A stretch of DNA of 64,000 bases from Phlegmacium glaucopus (Eukaryota > Basidiomycota > Agaricomycetes > Agaricales > Cortinariaceae): the NCBI GenBank assembly GCA_015039465.1, contig MU130570.1, positions 62,001-126,000 on the forward strand. Direction: 5' to 3'. A program made the translations under genes and the position numbers. How positions within the stretch are numbered: the first letter of the stretch is position 1; each line of letters starts with the position of its first letter. This document shows positions 11,860 to 24,240 of this stretch, piece by piece. The notes beneath the pieces are model-generated. The model did no database searches. It was not told the DNA's origin and worked only from the letters and a program-made list of their open reading frames with translations.

Positions 11860-12054
11860 GAGCCAGCATACCCCCCGTTGGGGTTGAACATGAGCCTGCA
11901 ATTCGTTGGTTCATGTATCAAGTCAGTGTGAAATGATAAATCTGACGTTTTTGTCCTTGCCCAAAATTATCAGAGGGTCTTCCTGACCGCTGTCGACCAC
12001 AGCATTATGCCATTCCCCCCAGCCATGATCATCGAATGGTTTGAGGCCCTGTAA
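11860..12054 (+). CDS. Possible two-exon 3' gene fragment, unrecognised
   Basis: After a polypyrimidine/CTGCAG acceptor, a frame reads GARASIPPVGVEHEPAIRWF then MYQ. An intron-like GTCAGT...TATCAG (about 50 bp) is followed by RVFLTAVDHSIMPFPPAMII then EWFEAL-stop. The joined frame is open and its composition looks coding. No family was recognised and no upstream start is visible in 11647-11855. It could be a short unknown gene or the tail of a lost one. Confidence 0.25.
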
Positions 12055-12391
12055 TTATGCGTGGATGCCTGGGCCTGTTAAGAATATATCAATTGACGAC
12101 TTTTTATTCTGACTACGATACTGGTGATTAATAAAAAAAGGCGAACAGAGAGCAATTGCCAAGGCTCAGTTCGGCTTCATTCAGATAACTTTCAGATAAG
12201 GCTGTCCTGGATTCCTGAGTCACGTGCCAATGGAGGTAAAACTACAATTTCTCATTGGCTATAATGTCACTGGAAAGAAAGGATAATACATATCATGAGG
12301 AACACAGCTTCTTGTATGGCAACATCTGTCAGGTCGGTGTCTACTTGATTAGAAGAGACAATTGAAGAGATGAGGGGATTGTCAGACATAC

Positions 12392-12951
12392 CTATGTATG
12401 CATTGCTGCCTTTATGACTTCTGCAGAGGCGACAGGTAATATTCCGCTTTTCTTATCAAACTTAGAGGGTGGTCAGCAATAAGTTCAAGGTAGGTGATCT
12501 TAGATGATAGAATGATAGACAGGCTTACTTCTCCATTAATGTACTGGATGCGGCGAAGCGAAGCCCATTGGGCTTCTCCATTGGGCTCTCCTGGGAGAGG
12601 GTCAAAGTCTTGATCACCTTTCTCTGCAGGCTTGATTGGATACCACAGGTTTTGATTCAAATTGTCGGGTAAAACAGTTTGGCGATTGAAGGTGGCGAGA
12701 TAAGTGACGCCAATGCTTGTGCTTCCAGTCACCAAAACGACACACAGACGCCGTGTGGGAAGCCCTTTCTTGATTCTGTCCAAAGAGAGAGAAAAGAGCG
12801 TGAGTATGACTCCGATCTAGCAATCCTTGTCTGCTTACTTTTTTGCAGTAGTAGTTTTGGAGTTGGGATCTAGCAGGTCCCGAATGTCAATCATGACATC
12901 CGTTGATATTAAATCACCAAAAGACAAGTCGGAGAGTTGCACAGTAGCCAT
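12392..12951 (-). CDS. Small protein of unknown function, three exons
   Basis: The start is at 12951 (MATVQLSDLSFGDLISTDVM). Exon 1 ends at GTAAGC near 12840. Exon 2 (from about 12780) restores frame as KKIKKGLPTRRLCVVLVTGS and TSIGVTYLATFNRQT, then PLPGEPNGEAQWASLRRIQY and INGE, up to GTAAGC near 12530. A last exon reads FDKKSGILPVASAEVI then KAAMHT-stop. The joined product is about 145 residues with one hydrophobic stretch (LCVVLVTGSTSIGVTYLA) that could be a membrane segment or a buried strand. The splice sites and continuous frame support a real gene. It is not recognised. The gap 11647-12391 holds only the fragment at 11860. Confidence 0.5.
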
Positions 12952-13028
12952 GAGTTAAGCTGAGATGCTAGATAAATACAAATGTGACTCAGGTAATCGA
13001 TTAATCCCTGAGAGATTGGGTTATATTT

Positions 13029-14458
<1,430 letters not shown>

Positions 14459-14911
14459 AGTCGAAGCCAGTAGAGGTTTATGTTTTCGTCCGACCTTGGG
14501 CATCGCTTGTTATCTGGTTGAAATGCGAAACGTCAAGCAAACTACTCAACCCCTTAAATGATAACAGCCACACGAGAATCATTGAACGACGACCGGTGAG
14601 TGATGAAAAAGGCAGTAAATATTTGAGAAGAGACACGCTGTGCTTGGGTATGTTCATTATCTGCCTCTTTGGGTGATGGCGGCTTTGTAGATGATGCTGA
14701 CGGGTTTGATTTTTGAGCTTTGAGCTCATGTCAACGAGGAAGTCGTAGCCTGCGCTCCTTTGTTGCGTTGTTGACGGCTAAGTTTTTAACGAAGAACAAA
14801 GGGGGGATGGTGCTTGGATAGGGGTTGCGGAGAATAAACAAGTACCGTATATGAGGATAAGCTGGACCTCGCCTTTAGCACACGCCCGATTGGAGGATGT
14901 GAGATACGCAC
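14459..14911. other. Intergenic, nothing recognised
   Basis: This is the 3' flank of the CK1-like gene. There are only chance frames, with no terminator-like or repeat structure that I can support. Confidence 0.35.
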
Positions 14912-14954
14912 CTTTGACATTAATCTGGATCTCGGGTGCTTGTTCTTCTGACAT
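14912..14954 (-). pseudogene. Isolated first exon of a ubiquitin-like-domain gene
   Basis: The minus strand has MSEEQAPEIQINVK followed by a GTGCGT donor. The sequence resembles the N-terminal exon of fungal ubiquitin-like proteins (Dsk2- or SUMO-like), where a basic beta-strand segment follows. No continuation of a ubiquitin fold (KLxI...VxxLK) is found in any frame for several hundred bases downstream. I read it as a stranded 5' exon. A chance match is possible because it is only 14 residues. Confidence 0.25.
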
Positions 14955-15217
14955 GGTAGTAGAAGAGTGAGAGTAAGCGGTTGTTTTTCCGGGTTGGGGG
15001 CCAAAGGCGTCATTTCCTGATTTCCCGAGTGACGGACTGGGGTGTGTCGGCCTGGCCTGTCTCATTTGAATTTGTGATCTGCATGGAACTCTGCTGGAAG
15101 GATAATTTGGATGATTTTGATCACTGTCAAGCCACGCCGAATGACCGTGACGTTTAGAGTCGTTCCCTGCAGTAGTAAATAATTAAAGAGTTTCCAAGGA
15201 GTCGAGAACCAACTCTG

Positions 15218-18200
15218 TCAGGCCTCCTTCATCGCAGCTTCTTTACCTTTGCCTTTCAAAGACAAACTAGAAAAAAATCCCTTCTTCTCTGTATCTGGTT
15301 GGGAGAACAGAGAAGCATGATCAGGCCGCGATTTGACTTTCTTCTTATCGGATATGCTGAGGCTCTGAAGGTAAGAGTGGGCCGATTGAGCTGTACCGTT
15401 TCTGCGCTAGGCACAAGAGATGTCGTGGACATATATGCAGGAAGCGTTGGGCTTGTTGAAGAAATCACAGAGGGTGCTTTAGTCGAAGATGCGAGGGCCG
15501 CCAGCGCTATCGAGGTCTGAACTGACATGGGTTTCGTGGATTCCGCCGACACAGAAGGATGAGCCCCTGATGCTCCTGACTTTTTCTTCTTGGATTTCTT
15601 CTTCATCTTCCTAGCTGCCGCGAGATCTTCATCTTCTGCATCTTCGACGGTGGCTTCCTGGCTTTTTGGAGGTGACGCTAGAATGTAAGAGTTAGGAAAC
15701 GTGGATAGGCTAAACTTGATAATTAAAATTACTACTAGTTGTCGTTGAAGGCTCCTCCTGTGGCTTCGGTTTCGGCGGCATTGTCGTTGGAACGTTTTTC
15801 GGAACTCCGGTAGGTGTTGCTCTGAAAGCTCCACGAAACCCTCCGGGTCGCGGTTCTGTCCTGGTTGTGGTCTTTAATTCCGGACTCGACGAAAACATCC
15901 TGCCTGTAAAGCTCTTGAGTTCAATGTCGGAGTTCAATGTCGCAACTTTTTACCGGGAGACGAACGGACCTCTGAGAGATCTCAGAAGTTTCAAGAACGG
16001 ATTGCCTTTGCGATCGTCTTGGAGGAAAGGATCAATTTCCGGTGGGATGTTATCGCCAGAATCAAAGAAATCCCCTTCAAGTTCGCGAGCAACAAATATA
16101 GCCTCTTTGAGTATCTCACAAAGTTCGTCTTCTTCTTCTGTGTCATATCCACTGCCAGAATAGTTATCTGCATCGCGATTTTGGTCTTCATGCTCATTCT
16201 CATTCTCATCATCATCGTCGTCGTCGTCGTCGTCATCGTCATCGTCATCGTCATCGGAGGTGTTTAAGACAGACTGGAGTCCTGGCATTGAGCCTGCATT
16301 TCCTTCACCATCACCATTCGTAATGGCAAGTTGGTGTGATGTTTTCGTTCTGCTTGAAGTGCGGGGGGTCTATCTTCATCGTCGAAATTCCTTCCAAGAC
16401 CAGGCATAAAGTATGAGGTTCACTGGGGCGTATAGTCAAGACAATCTCGAAGCTGCCAAAGTGTATTCATATCATGCCCAGAAACAGCTTCATAATTCTA
16501 CCAGAGCGATGAGCTATCGACAATTCATGGACAAAAGATAAAAAGATAAAAAACTCACGAGGTTGATATTTTTCCATATAGCATCGAGGACCATTTTGTG
16601 TCCTGTATTCTCTAAGGGGAAGATTATTAAAGGTAATGCTATTGGATGCTTTCTGTGAGTAGATCTGAGCATCAATCTAGTTTTCGTATTCGTCTGGGAT
16701 GTGGCGAGCTTCTTCTTTCCATGCTTCGCCATCCGAGCCAAAAGTGGTACTTCAAGCAGTTGTTGGAGTTCTACCGATACCTAGAACGGATTATTAGGGT
16801 GCGGTATACGACTACACGATCCTCACTGACCGAAAGGCCACCGACAGCGTCCCACAGCCTGTGGGAAACGTTTCGCGTCACGAGGAGATTCCTCAATGGC
16901 GTCATGAAGAATTTGATAAAGAACTGCTTTGGGATATGGCGCTCGGGGAAAGTAAAGTTCGATGATAATAGAATCAATGAATGACTGCGTAAGTCTGTCC
17001 AATCGAAAACATATTCCGATTCTCCGGGATCAGTGCTCTCAGTAGGCTTCAACTTGAAATATTTCGCGAAATGTGCTAGATAAAGAATCAACGGGGGCGC
17101 TGATGAGAAATAGCGAACGCACGGGCTGTCGTAGCCAGAACGGAGAATTTGACTTGGCACATATTCACGATGATGTTTACCATAATCGTATAATACGAGA
17201 TAGCGCTCCCTCGTATCTTTATCATTCTTGTCAAAGCTTCGTTCTGATGTTTTCATCAATTAAGCCATTGATTGCAAACCCATTCCGATACAATGTTCCA
17301 GGCAGAAGCAAGCACTGTGTAAGCATCGTGTACTCTGAAAACAACAGGCTTAAGTGCACCGCAGAAGATAATAAGGGATTTGAGTATCCACCTAATACCG
17401 ACCACTTTTGCTACATAGGAAGGATTTTTGCGGACATCACTCCTCGTTTTTCTTCGAGCTTCCAATTCACTTTACGAGTTCCATTTATGGAAATCGTTCT
17501 TTTACCAGGAGGCGTTTTTTTCGGGGGCCGTCACGGTGCCTTAGCCGGCAAAGGCCGACTTCTTGCATTCGGGGTCTTGGCACTGACGGTCTTCCATCTT
17601 CACCTCGATATCCACTCCTAGACCGTTATGAAGTCAATATCTACGGTCAGAAATTATTCGTCCTCATGAGTCATAGTTAAAGAATCTAGAAACATGCCAT
17701 TATAAGATGTGGACAGCAAACGCCAAAAAAAAAAAAAGAACTCGTACATGCCGCGTGCGTCTGCCACGACGGCCTTCACAGACAAGTTCGATAAGGTGTC
17801 GGAATAATTCGGAATTGAGGATATCGTCGATGTAGGCTGTCAATTAAGATAGTTAGGCAGTCTTCAAAACCACCGTTTTTCCGCATACCGTCACATTGCG
17901 ATTCAGCGATCTTCAAGCATTGCTCGAGGCGGAAGGAGTCATGAGAGCGTGTTTGGATTGTCTAACAAGATCCTCTCCAATTAATGCAATATTGAGACTT
18001 TTAGAGGACAATTTCAAAACATGCCTGCACAAGCGCTGGAGGACTTACCTACAAGGAGGTCCATTTTTTCCCGGCCGCTCATCTTGCTAATGAGCACTAC
18101 TTCGCCTGTTCCTCGCGTTCGCTACTTTCCATTTCGGAGGACGAGAGCCCTACTTGTTGTAGGCTTTTCTTTTGTCTGTCGTCTTCCTGCCAATTTCGGG

Positions 18201-18319
18201 GTTTTGGGCACAATATGTCTGGTACCCACAGGAACGAGAACATTGGAGGGCGACATTGAAGCTGAATTCGTGGGCTTTGGCTTAGAGTTAAGGGGCATTA
18301 AAAGTACAAGGTAACCCAC
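15218..18319 (-). CDS. Gene X, copy 1: Lys-rich, poly-Asp agaric protein of unknown function (frame-damaged)
   Basis: A multi-exon minus-strand gene. The N-terminal exon has SPSNVLVPVGTRHIVPKTP. A middle region follows with VPSQILRSGYDSPCVRYFSS, APPLILYLAHFAKYFKL and KMVLDAIWKNINL. Next come NTLWQLRDCLDYTP, MPGLQSVLNTS, a 16-residue Asp run, YDTEEEDELCEILKEA and LEGDFFDSGDNIPPEIDPF, then RTEPRPGGFRGAFRATP, then after an intron a Lys block (KMKKKSKKKKS). The tail is YLQSLSISDKKKVKSRPDHA and GFFSSLSLKGKGKEA, reached through a one-base shift near 15390; the stop is at 15218. A stop also interrupts AFAG near 17560. It resembles a family I recall only as hypothetical proteins in agarics. A partial second copy is at 21.5-23.7 kb. 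Confidence 0.55.
16204..16256. repeat. (GAC/GAT)n trinucleotide tract encoding poly-Asp in gene X1
   Basis: On the plus strand this is CATCATCGTCGTCGTC... followed by CATCGTCATCGTCATCG. In the gene X frame it encodes the Asp run after LQSVLNTS. The matching tract of copy 2 (about 21560-21640) has most CG steps replaced, so the same codons read mostly Asn. Confidence 0.85.
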
Positions 18320-18541
18320 AGGAATTGAAATTATCTATAACCAGATATGCCATCATCCTTCAAGTTGGACGATCTCGCTACTAGTACTTGGCAATACTAG
18401 GTGGTAAGTAACCACTATCACTATCACTTGGTTGCGGTCAGATACCGAGTTCGATGTTCTGTTCGTTCTCTTCCTCCTTTCTTTCGTTCTCTTTCTCCTT
18501 TACTCCTTTCGTTCTCTTTCTACCTTTTTTCAATAGTCTTG

Positions 18542-20172
18542 ATGACTTCCTTCAATTTGACTGGTATATTGACTTGATATCGTGAGACAGTATTCATGTT
18601 AACGTTTTTCAATTATAGTTGAGGATAGCTCTCCTTTGATCACTTATTCTCCAGCTGGCTTCTGGATTGACACCCCAGCTAATGATGTTCTTGCTACTGT
18701 GGGTAGCTTGGCTGATTCTCATCTGTTTTCGGTGGATCTCATTTATTGAAGTCTTATTCCGGTGGTTCCTTCCATACAACCACAACGCAAGGGGCTAACG
18801 CTACGATCAATTTTAACGGTAAGACAACTCTGCTATTTTCACTTCCAAATGACTGGAACACATCTAGGTACTGGAATATCGATATTTGGAGGCCAGCGCC
18901 CAAACTATGGGACTTTCGGCTTCATTGTTGACGGGCAGCTCGTCACAAATGGTATGGCGGAAAGCACTGTTCCCTCTATTCGTCAACTGCTTTGTGCTGT
19001 CTCTGGGTTGATCAATGGCCCACACACCGCCATATTTTACAACGTTGATGGACAGCCTATTGATGTGGATTCAATAGTGTTCGAAAGCCAAGTCAGAGGA
19101 CCCGGGTGAGCGTCCTGATGATATTATCACCCTTGTCGTTATTTATGACCTTATGTAGATCAACAGTAACTTTTGATGACAGCGACGCTGCTATCACATA
19201 TCTACCTGCACCGTCTGCGTGGCGAAGAAGAACAGCTACCACCTTCTTTAATGACACCTTACAGTACGTGGTTGGCTGTTACTGTCCCCCAGTTTTCTCA
19301 AGCCAATTGTTTCTATGCAGCTCTTCACAAACACCTGGTGCTTCTGCTATCCTTTCGTTCTCTGGAGAGGCTGTCGCGCTTTATGGGACAGTTTCGCCTA
19401 ATCAGGCCAATATTCATATCGCGATTGATGGCCAATCACTCATCTTGCCAGGTGGGTCAGGTGGCCAAGTATCTGCTGTTCGTCGCCAGGTAAGTAGGCA
19501 AGGCTACATATTAATTCAGGATTATTTACGGAACCCTATGATCTAGGTACTCTTGGTAAGTAACATCATATGTACGTAGTGAATCAACGTATAACTTACA
19601 ACTCCTCAATTTTCAAGTATTATCAGAACAATCTTGCACCAGGTCAACACACCCTTGTTCTTTCTGGGAATTCAACACCACCAGCTGGGGATTCCATTGA
19701 TCTCGACTTCATCACAACCTTTGCTAGTACATCAAGCGCAACCATGCCAATCTCGTATGTGCCATCACATTTTTTTGCCCATTGCTCATTTTTTCTCAAT
19801 CTTAGATCTAATGAATCATTATCAACTGGAACTATAATTGGCGCAATAGTGGGAGGCGTCGTCGGCTTCCTGCTCCTTGTTGCACTCCTGGCCTTAGGCT
19901 TCTTGATGCACCGGCGGCGAAGAAGGAAGAACAGGTCGGGTCATGATTTTGTCAAACTCGAGAACATGGTCTTCCCCCTTCCGCTCCCAACCAAAGTGAC
20001 GCAGCGCCCTGCTACCCCGAGTTCGGTGGGTGAAAGCTCCAGTGGCTCTCATTCAAGACATGGAAGTGTGACGTCGTCCAGATCAACGTCATTACTAGTC
20101 ACTACACGACTCCCAACTATGGACTCTATGGGCTTGAGCCCTCCTCCGGAGTATTCGTCATATATACGCTAA
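18542..20172 (+). CDS. Gene Y, copy 1: single-pass membrane protein with two lectin-like modules, agaric family
   Basis: ATG at 18542 (MTSFNLT). GT-AG introns join VEDSSPLITYSPAGFWIDTP, SYSGGSFHTTTTQGANAT, TGISIFGGQRPNYGTF, TVTFDDSDAAITYLPAPSAW, TPGASAILSFSGEAVALYGT and YYQNNLAPGQHTLVLSGNS. The last exon has STGTIIGAIVGGVVGFLLLV and ALLALGFL (membrane helix), then HRRRRRK (cytosolic anchor) and a Ser-rich tail ending PPPEYSSYIR. The repeated Tyr/Trp, G-G and S-F-x-G pattern is that of beta-sandwich ectodomains in this agaric family; the ligand is unknown. A 9-base exon (GTACTCTTG, about 19548-19556) lies between two introns. About 390 residues. There is no obvious cleavable signal peptide. 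The reading is intact. The twin is at 38762. Confidence 0.75.
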
Positions 20173-20652
20173 TACATAGTCTCTCCTAGACAGACTTCGA
20201 TATATAAAAACAGGCTGGCTAATACATTACCTAATGACGTTGACAGATCATCCCATTATATATACTCGGCGCTGTGCCTTTCATCAAAATTTTGTCCGTT
20301 TCGTTCCGTTGTCGTTGTCTTGAGCTCTGCTGGTCGCTTCTCCTTTCACTGTCTTTTTTTGACGAGCTGCGCTTGTTACTTGTTATTTGATATCTCCCGT
20401 TCATTCACTACCTTTTCTATCTTTTCAGTTCCCCAAGTCTTTTCCAGAGCTGGGCTCTCCCAAGGCTCTCCATCCATTTATACAGAACACCTCGAATTCT
20501 GCGTTTCTGAACATCTAACATACAAACAAGAAATTCATGCCTACGGACTTCTTGCACATTCGTCTCATCATAACACAATATTGTACTCCTACTTTCATCT
20601 GCTCAAGATACGACAGTTATCTTATTCCGCGAGCTCATTATCGGATAAGATT
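20173..20652. other. 3' flank of gene Y1, no gene
   Basis: Pyrimidine-rich sequence with no supportable frame. It is matched closely by 40402-40860 beyond gene Y2. From about 20636 it enters sequence not present in the Y2 block. Confidence 0.5.
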
Positions 20653-20910
20653 ACGAGTCCCCTTTAGGGGCTCGTTCTTATAAGCGGATGCGGCTTTCTT
20701 CAAAGGTAACGCAAGACTTGCCGGTAACTTCCGTGATTGCACGTGTTGATGGTGATGGCCTTGTTTGCCGCGCGAAAATAATTTACTCACTGTTTTGTCT
20801 GTCAATCCCTGGCGTCTTAATAAACTCAACGCTCACGAAGACGCTATAAAATACCAGTATAATTTCATTTGAAGGGGCTCGTATATGCCATGCAGAGCGA
20901 TGGCCCTCAC
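20653..20910. mobile_element. Short non-autonomous element with hairpin end (copy 1)
   Basis: It begins ACGAGTCCCCTTTAGGGG then CTCGT, a hairpin, and ends ...GGGGCTCGTATATGCC, ATGCAGAGCGATGGCCC. A second sequence with the same two ends but a different interior lies at 23070-23440. It falls inside the insertion that distinguishes block Y1 from Y2, which supports mobility. There is no coding sequence. The superfamily is not known. Confidence 0.45.
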
Positions 20911-21195
20911 CCACAAGTAACACCCAGTGATCCTTAGCTTCTTCATCTGTAAATTACACATATGAATATGAATAGATTTGCTTGTGATTATGAATTTCTT
21001 CTCCTTATTGCATTCTGACATGGCAAAAAGAGTTTTATCCATCCTCAGAGCATTTTTTCAAGTCTAAGAAGCTCAGAATAAGTTTATTAATTTATCAACA
21101 CACACTCTCCTCCATTTTCCCATCTTTTCCTTGTAAAAATGGTCCAAGGCAACAAGATAGATATTATTCCTTTTCCACACGCCCAAGTTCTCCCT
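20911..21195. other. Rest of the insertion private to block Y1
   Basis: The Y2 block joins CCGCGATCCCTCCTCAACC directly, whereas here about 560 bp (20636-21197) intervene before CCACAATCTGCCCTTCC. Apart from the hairpin element it is AT-rich with no gene. Confidence 0.5.
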
Positions 21196-21513
21196 CCACA
21201 ATCTGCCCTTCCTCCTCAAGTTCCCCGAGTTCACCGAACACACTCTTCACCCAATGTCCCATTATTACCACTGCAGCCACTGTAGCACAATGAGGTAGGA
21301 ACGCCCCAGTGTCGATCAGACTGGAATACTGTGGACGAGTAAGTAGTTTAACTTTCATTGACCAGCGTAAAAGGTATACATACCCAATAAATCCAACGGT
21401 TTTAACCAACCTACATACTGCCAGAGTATACTGGCAATCGAGTCTGATGAGCTAAAGAACTAAAGCGAGATGAAGAGAATGAAGCCTTGGAGCCTAGGGT
21501 AAATTATGTAGAG

Positions 21514-23745
21514 TCAGAATAGTTATCTGCATCGCGATTTTGGTCTTCATACTCATTTTCATTCTCATCATCATCATCGTTGTCGTTATCATTATCATTA
21601 TTGTTATTGTTATTGTTATTGTCATTGTCATTGTGTTTAAGACAGACTGGAGTCCTGGCATTGAGCCTGCACTTCCTTCACCATCACCATTCGTAATAGA
21701 AAGTTGGTGTGATGTTTTATTTCTGCTTGAAGTGGGAGGAAGTGCAGGAGGTCTATCTCCATTGTCGTAATCCCTTCCAAGACCAGACATAAAGTATGAG
21801 GTCCACTGGGGCGTATAGTCAAGACAGTCTCGAAGCTGCCAAAGTGTTTTTATATCATGCCCAGAAACAGCTTCATAATTCTACCAGAGTGATGAGCTAT
21901 CGACAATTCACGGACAAAAGATAAAAAGATAAAAAACTCACGAGGTTGATATTTTTCCATATAGCATCGAGGACCATTTTGTGTCCTGTATTCTCTAAGG
22001 GAAAGATTATATCTTTAAAGGTAATGCTATTGGATGCTTTCTGTGAGTAGATCTGAGCATCAATCTAGTTTTCGTATTCGTCCGGGATGTGGCGAGCTTC
22101 TTCTTTCCATGCCTCGCCATCCGAGCCAAAAAGTGGTACTTCAAGCAGTTGTTGGGGTTCTACTGATACCTAGAACAAATGATTAGGGTACGGTATACGA
22201 CTACACCATGGTCCTCACTGACCAAAAGGCCACCAACAGCGCCCACAGTGCCTGTGGGAAATGTTTCGCATCACGAGGAGATTCCTCAATGGCGTCATGA
22301 AGAATTTGATGAGGAACTGCTTTGGGATATGGCCCTCGGGGAAAAGCAAAGTCCGATAATAATAGAGTCAATGGCTCTGCTGCACTGCGTAAGTCTGTCC
22401 AATCGAAAACATATTCCGATTCTCTGGGATCAGTGCTCTCAGTAGGCTTCAACTTGAAATATTTTGTGAAATGTGCTAGATAAAGAATCAACGGGGGTGT
22501 TGATGAGAAATAGCGAACGCACGGGCTGTCATAGCCAGAACGGAGAATTTGACTTGGCACATATTCACAATGATATTTACCATATTGTATAATACGAGAT
22601 AGCACTCGTATCTTTATCATTCTTGAGCTTTGTTTTGATGTTTTTATCAGTTAAGCCATCGATTGCAAACCCATTCAAATTATCTGATACAATGTTCCAG
22701 GCAGAAGCAAGCGTGTAAGCATCATGTACTCTACAAACAACAGGCTTAAGTGCACCGCCAGAAGAGAATAAGGGATTTGAGTATCTACCTAGTACCGACC
22801 ACTTTTGCTACATAGGAAGGATTTTTGCGGACATCACTTCTCATTTTGTTTTGAGCTTGCAATTCACTTTCGATAAGGTGTCGGAACAACTTGGAATTGA
22901 GGATATTGTCGATGTAGGCTGTCAATTAAGATAGTTAGGTAGTCTTCAAAACCACCATTATTCCGCATACTGTCACATTGCGATTCAGCGATCTTGAAGC
23001 CTTGCTCGAGGCGGGGAGGAGTCATGAGAGTGTGTTTGGATTGTTTAACAAGATCCTCTACAATTAATTACGAGTCCTATTTATAGGACTTGTTCTTTTA
23101 TGGAGCGGTCTCCACCAGGATTTTGTTGACGCTTAATGCGCCGGCAAACACCATGTTCTATTTTTAGAAACACTGCGGTCATAGGCATTCCTTCCCTCAT
23201 CTTTTTCCGAACTTCAACAACCATTACGCTAACCGCTGCCTGATCTGGTTATAATTTATCAAGAATAAATATAATAGGAATTCTTAGTGCATGAGTGTGT
23301 CCTCATTTTCTTCAAGATGAGTTTATTGTTTATAAACTGGCATTCAACAACAAACCACCTAGAATGGCTGCTTAGTAAAAAAACGAACCACTTATGGAGG
23401 GACTCGTAAATGCCATGCAAGCAATGGCCCTCAGGCTATGTGTAATATTGAGACGTTTAGAGGGCAATTTCAAAACATACGTGCACAAGCGCTGGAGGAC
23501 TTACCTGCAAGGAGGTCCATTTTTTCCCGGCCGCTCATCCTGTTTACTTTGCCTGTTCCTTGCGTTTTGTACTTTCCATTTCGGAGGACGAGAGCCCTAC
23601 TTGTTGTAGGCCTTTCTTCCCTCTGTTGTCTTCCTGCCAATTCCGGGGTTTTGGGCACAATATGTCTGGGACCCACAGGAACGAGAACATTGGAGGGCGA
23701 TATTGAAGCTGAATTTGTGGGCTTTGGCCTAGAGTCAAGGGGCAT
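21514..23745 (-). pseudogene. Gene X, copy 2: truncated and mutated
   Basis: Collinear with 16155-18319 on the minus strand. It has SPSNVLVPVGPRHIVPKTPE, SGYDSPCVRYFSSTPPLILY, KMVLDAIWKNINL, ALPPTSSRNKTSHQLS and the acidic tract. The 3' part present in copy 1 (15218-16150) is missing: the copy ends where block Y1 ends (21513), the junction of a tandem duplication. A 370 bp element at 23070 splits an exon. Many CpG sites of copy 1 are TpG or CpA here. It cannot make the full protein. Confidence 0.75.
23070..23443. mobile_element. Short non-autonomous element with hairpin end (copy 2), inserted in gene X2
   Basis: Gene X1 reads CAATTAATGCAATATTGAG without a break. X2 has CAATTAAT, then about 370 bp starting ACGAGTCCTATTTATAGGAC, then AATATTGAG. 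The right end has GGGACTCGTAAATGCC, ATGCAAGCAATGGCCCTCA, as in the element at 20653. The hairpin arms differ from that copy (CCTA/TAGG against CCCC/GGGG) but stay paired. Confidence 0.6.
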
Positions 23746-23936
23746 TAAAAGTACAAGGTAACCACAGGAATTGAAATTATCTATAACCCATCATCGATTC
23801 ATCGATTATCCCTGGCCATTGCAATCCTTCTGACTCTTAAAAACACCTCAGAATAGACATAACATACATTAGAAAGAGGGCATGATAAAAGTAAGTAGCA
23901 TATACGCACCAATTTCACATCAATTGTGAGCTGTGA

Positions 23937-24240
23937 CTCTCAGTAAAATGACACATTTTACATTAGTCATACAAAGTCGTCAAAGTCATGCATTTGCTGG
24001 GCTTAAGTCATTAAAAGTTGTGCAGCTAGTCAGCAAATTTGCAAGGGCAGTCAACTTGAAATCACCTTGGTTACTGACATTCCCAAGCACTCAATTATCT
24101 GACTTTTTCACTTGGACAGTCGTACTGACTCATACAACGGTCATTCAATGGTCATTTAGGCAGTCATGCAAAAATCATACAATAGTCATACAATCATCAT
24201 TATATTTCATACATCAGTCAGTCAATCTCGACAGAGTCAG
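23937..24240. repeat. Left subterminal GTCA repeats of the CACTA-like element
   Basis: Irregularly spaced repeats of AGTCATACAA, AAAGTCATGCA and CAGTCA. The reverse-complement form (TTGACTAATGTG, TGACTTTTG) fills the right end at 37440-38296. In plant CACTA elements such repeats bind the element's own DNA-binding protein; that role here is inference. Confidence 0.65.

Larger units (their letters stand above)
18330..21513. repeat. Segmental duplication block Y, copy 1
   Basis: From about 18400 (GGCAATACTA...GGTAAGTAACCACTATC) to TAAATTATGTAG at 21513, this block is collinear with 38560-41178 at high identity. The exception is an insertion at about 20636-21197 that is absent from the other copy. 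The block carries gene Y and its flanks. Confidence 0.85.

Noticed and set aside
16019..16267. Plus-strand hydrophobic frame (poly-Ile/Val) suggesting a membrane protein
   Set aside because: It is the antisense shadow of the poly-Asp tract of gene X1; the same shadow appears at 21540-21770.
15950..16288. Separate small acidic gene beginning MPGLQSVLNTS
   Set aside because: Frame and splice context, and the parallel copy at 21.5-21.8 kb, show it is an internal exon part of gene X.
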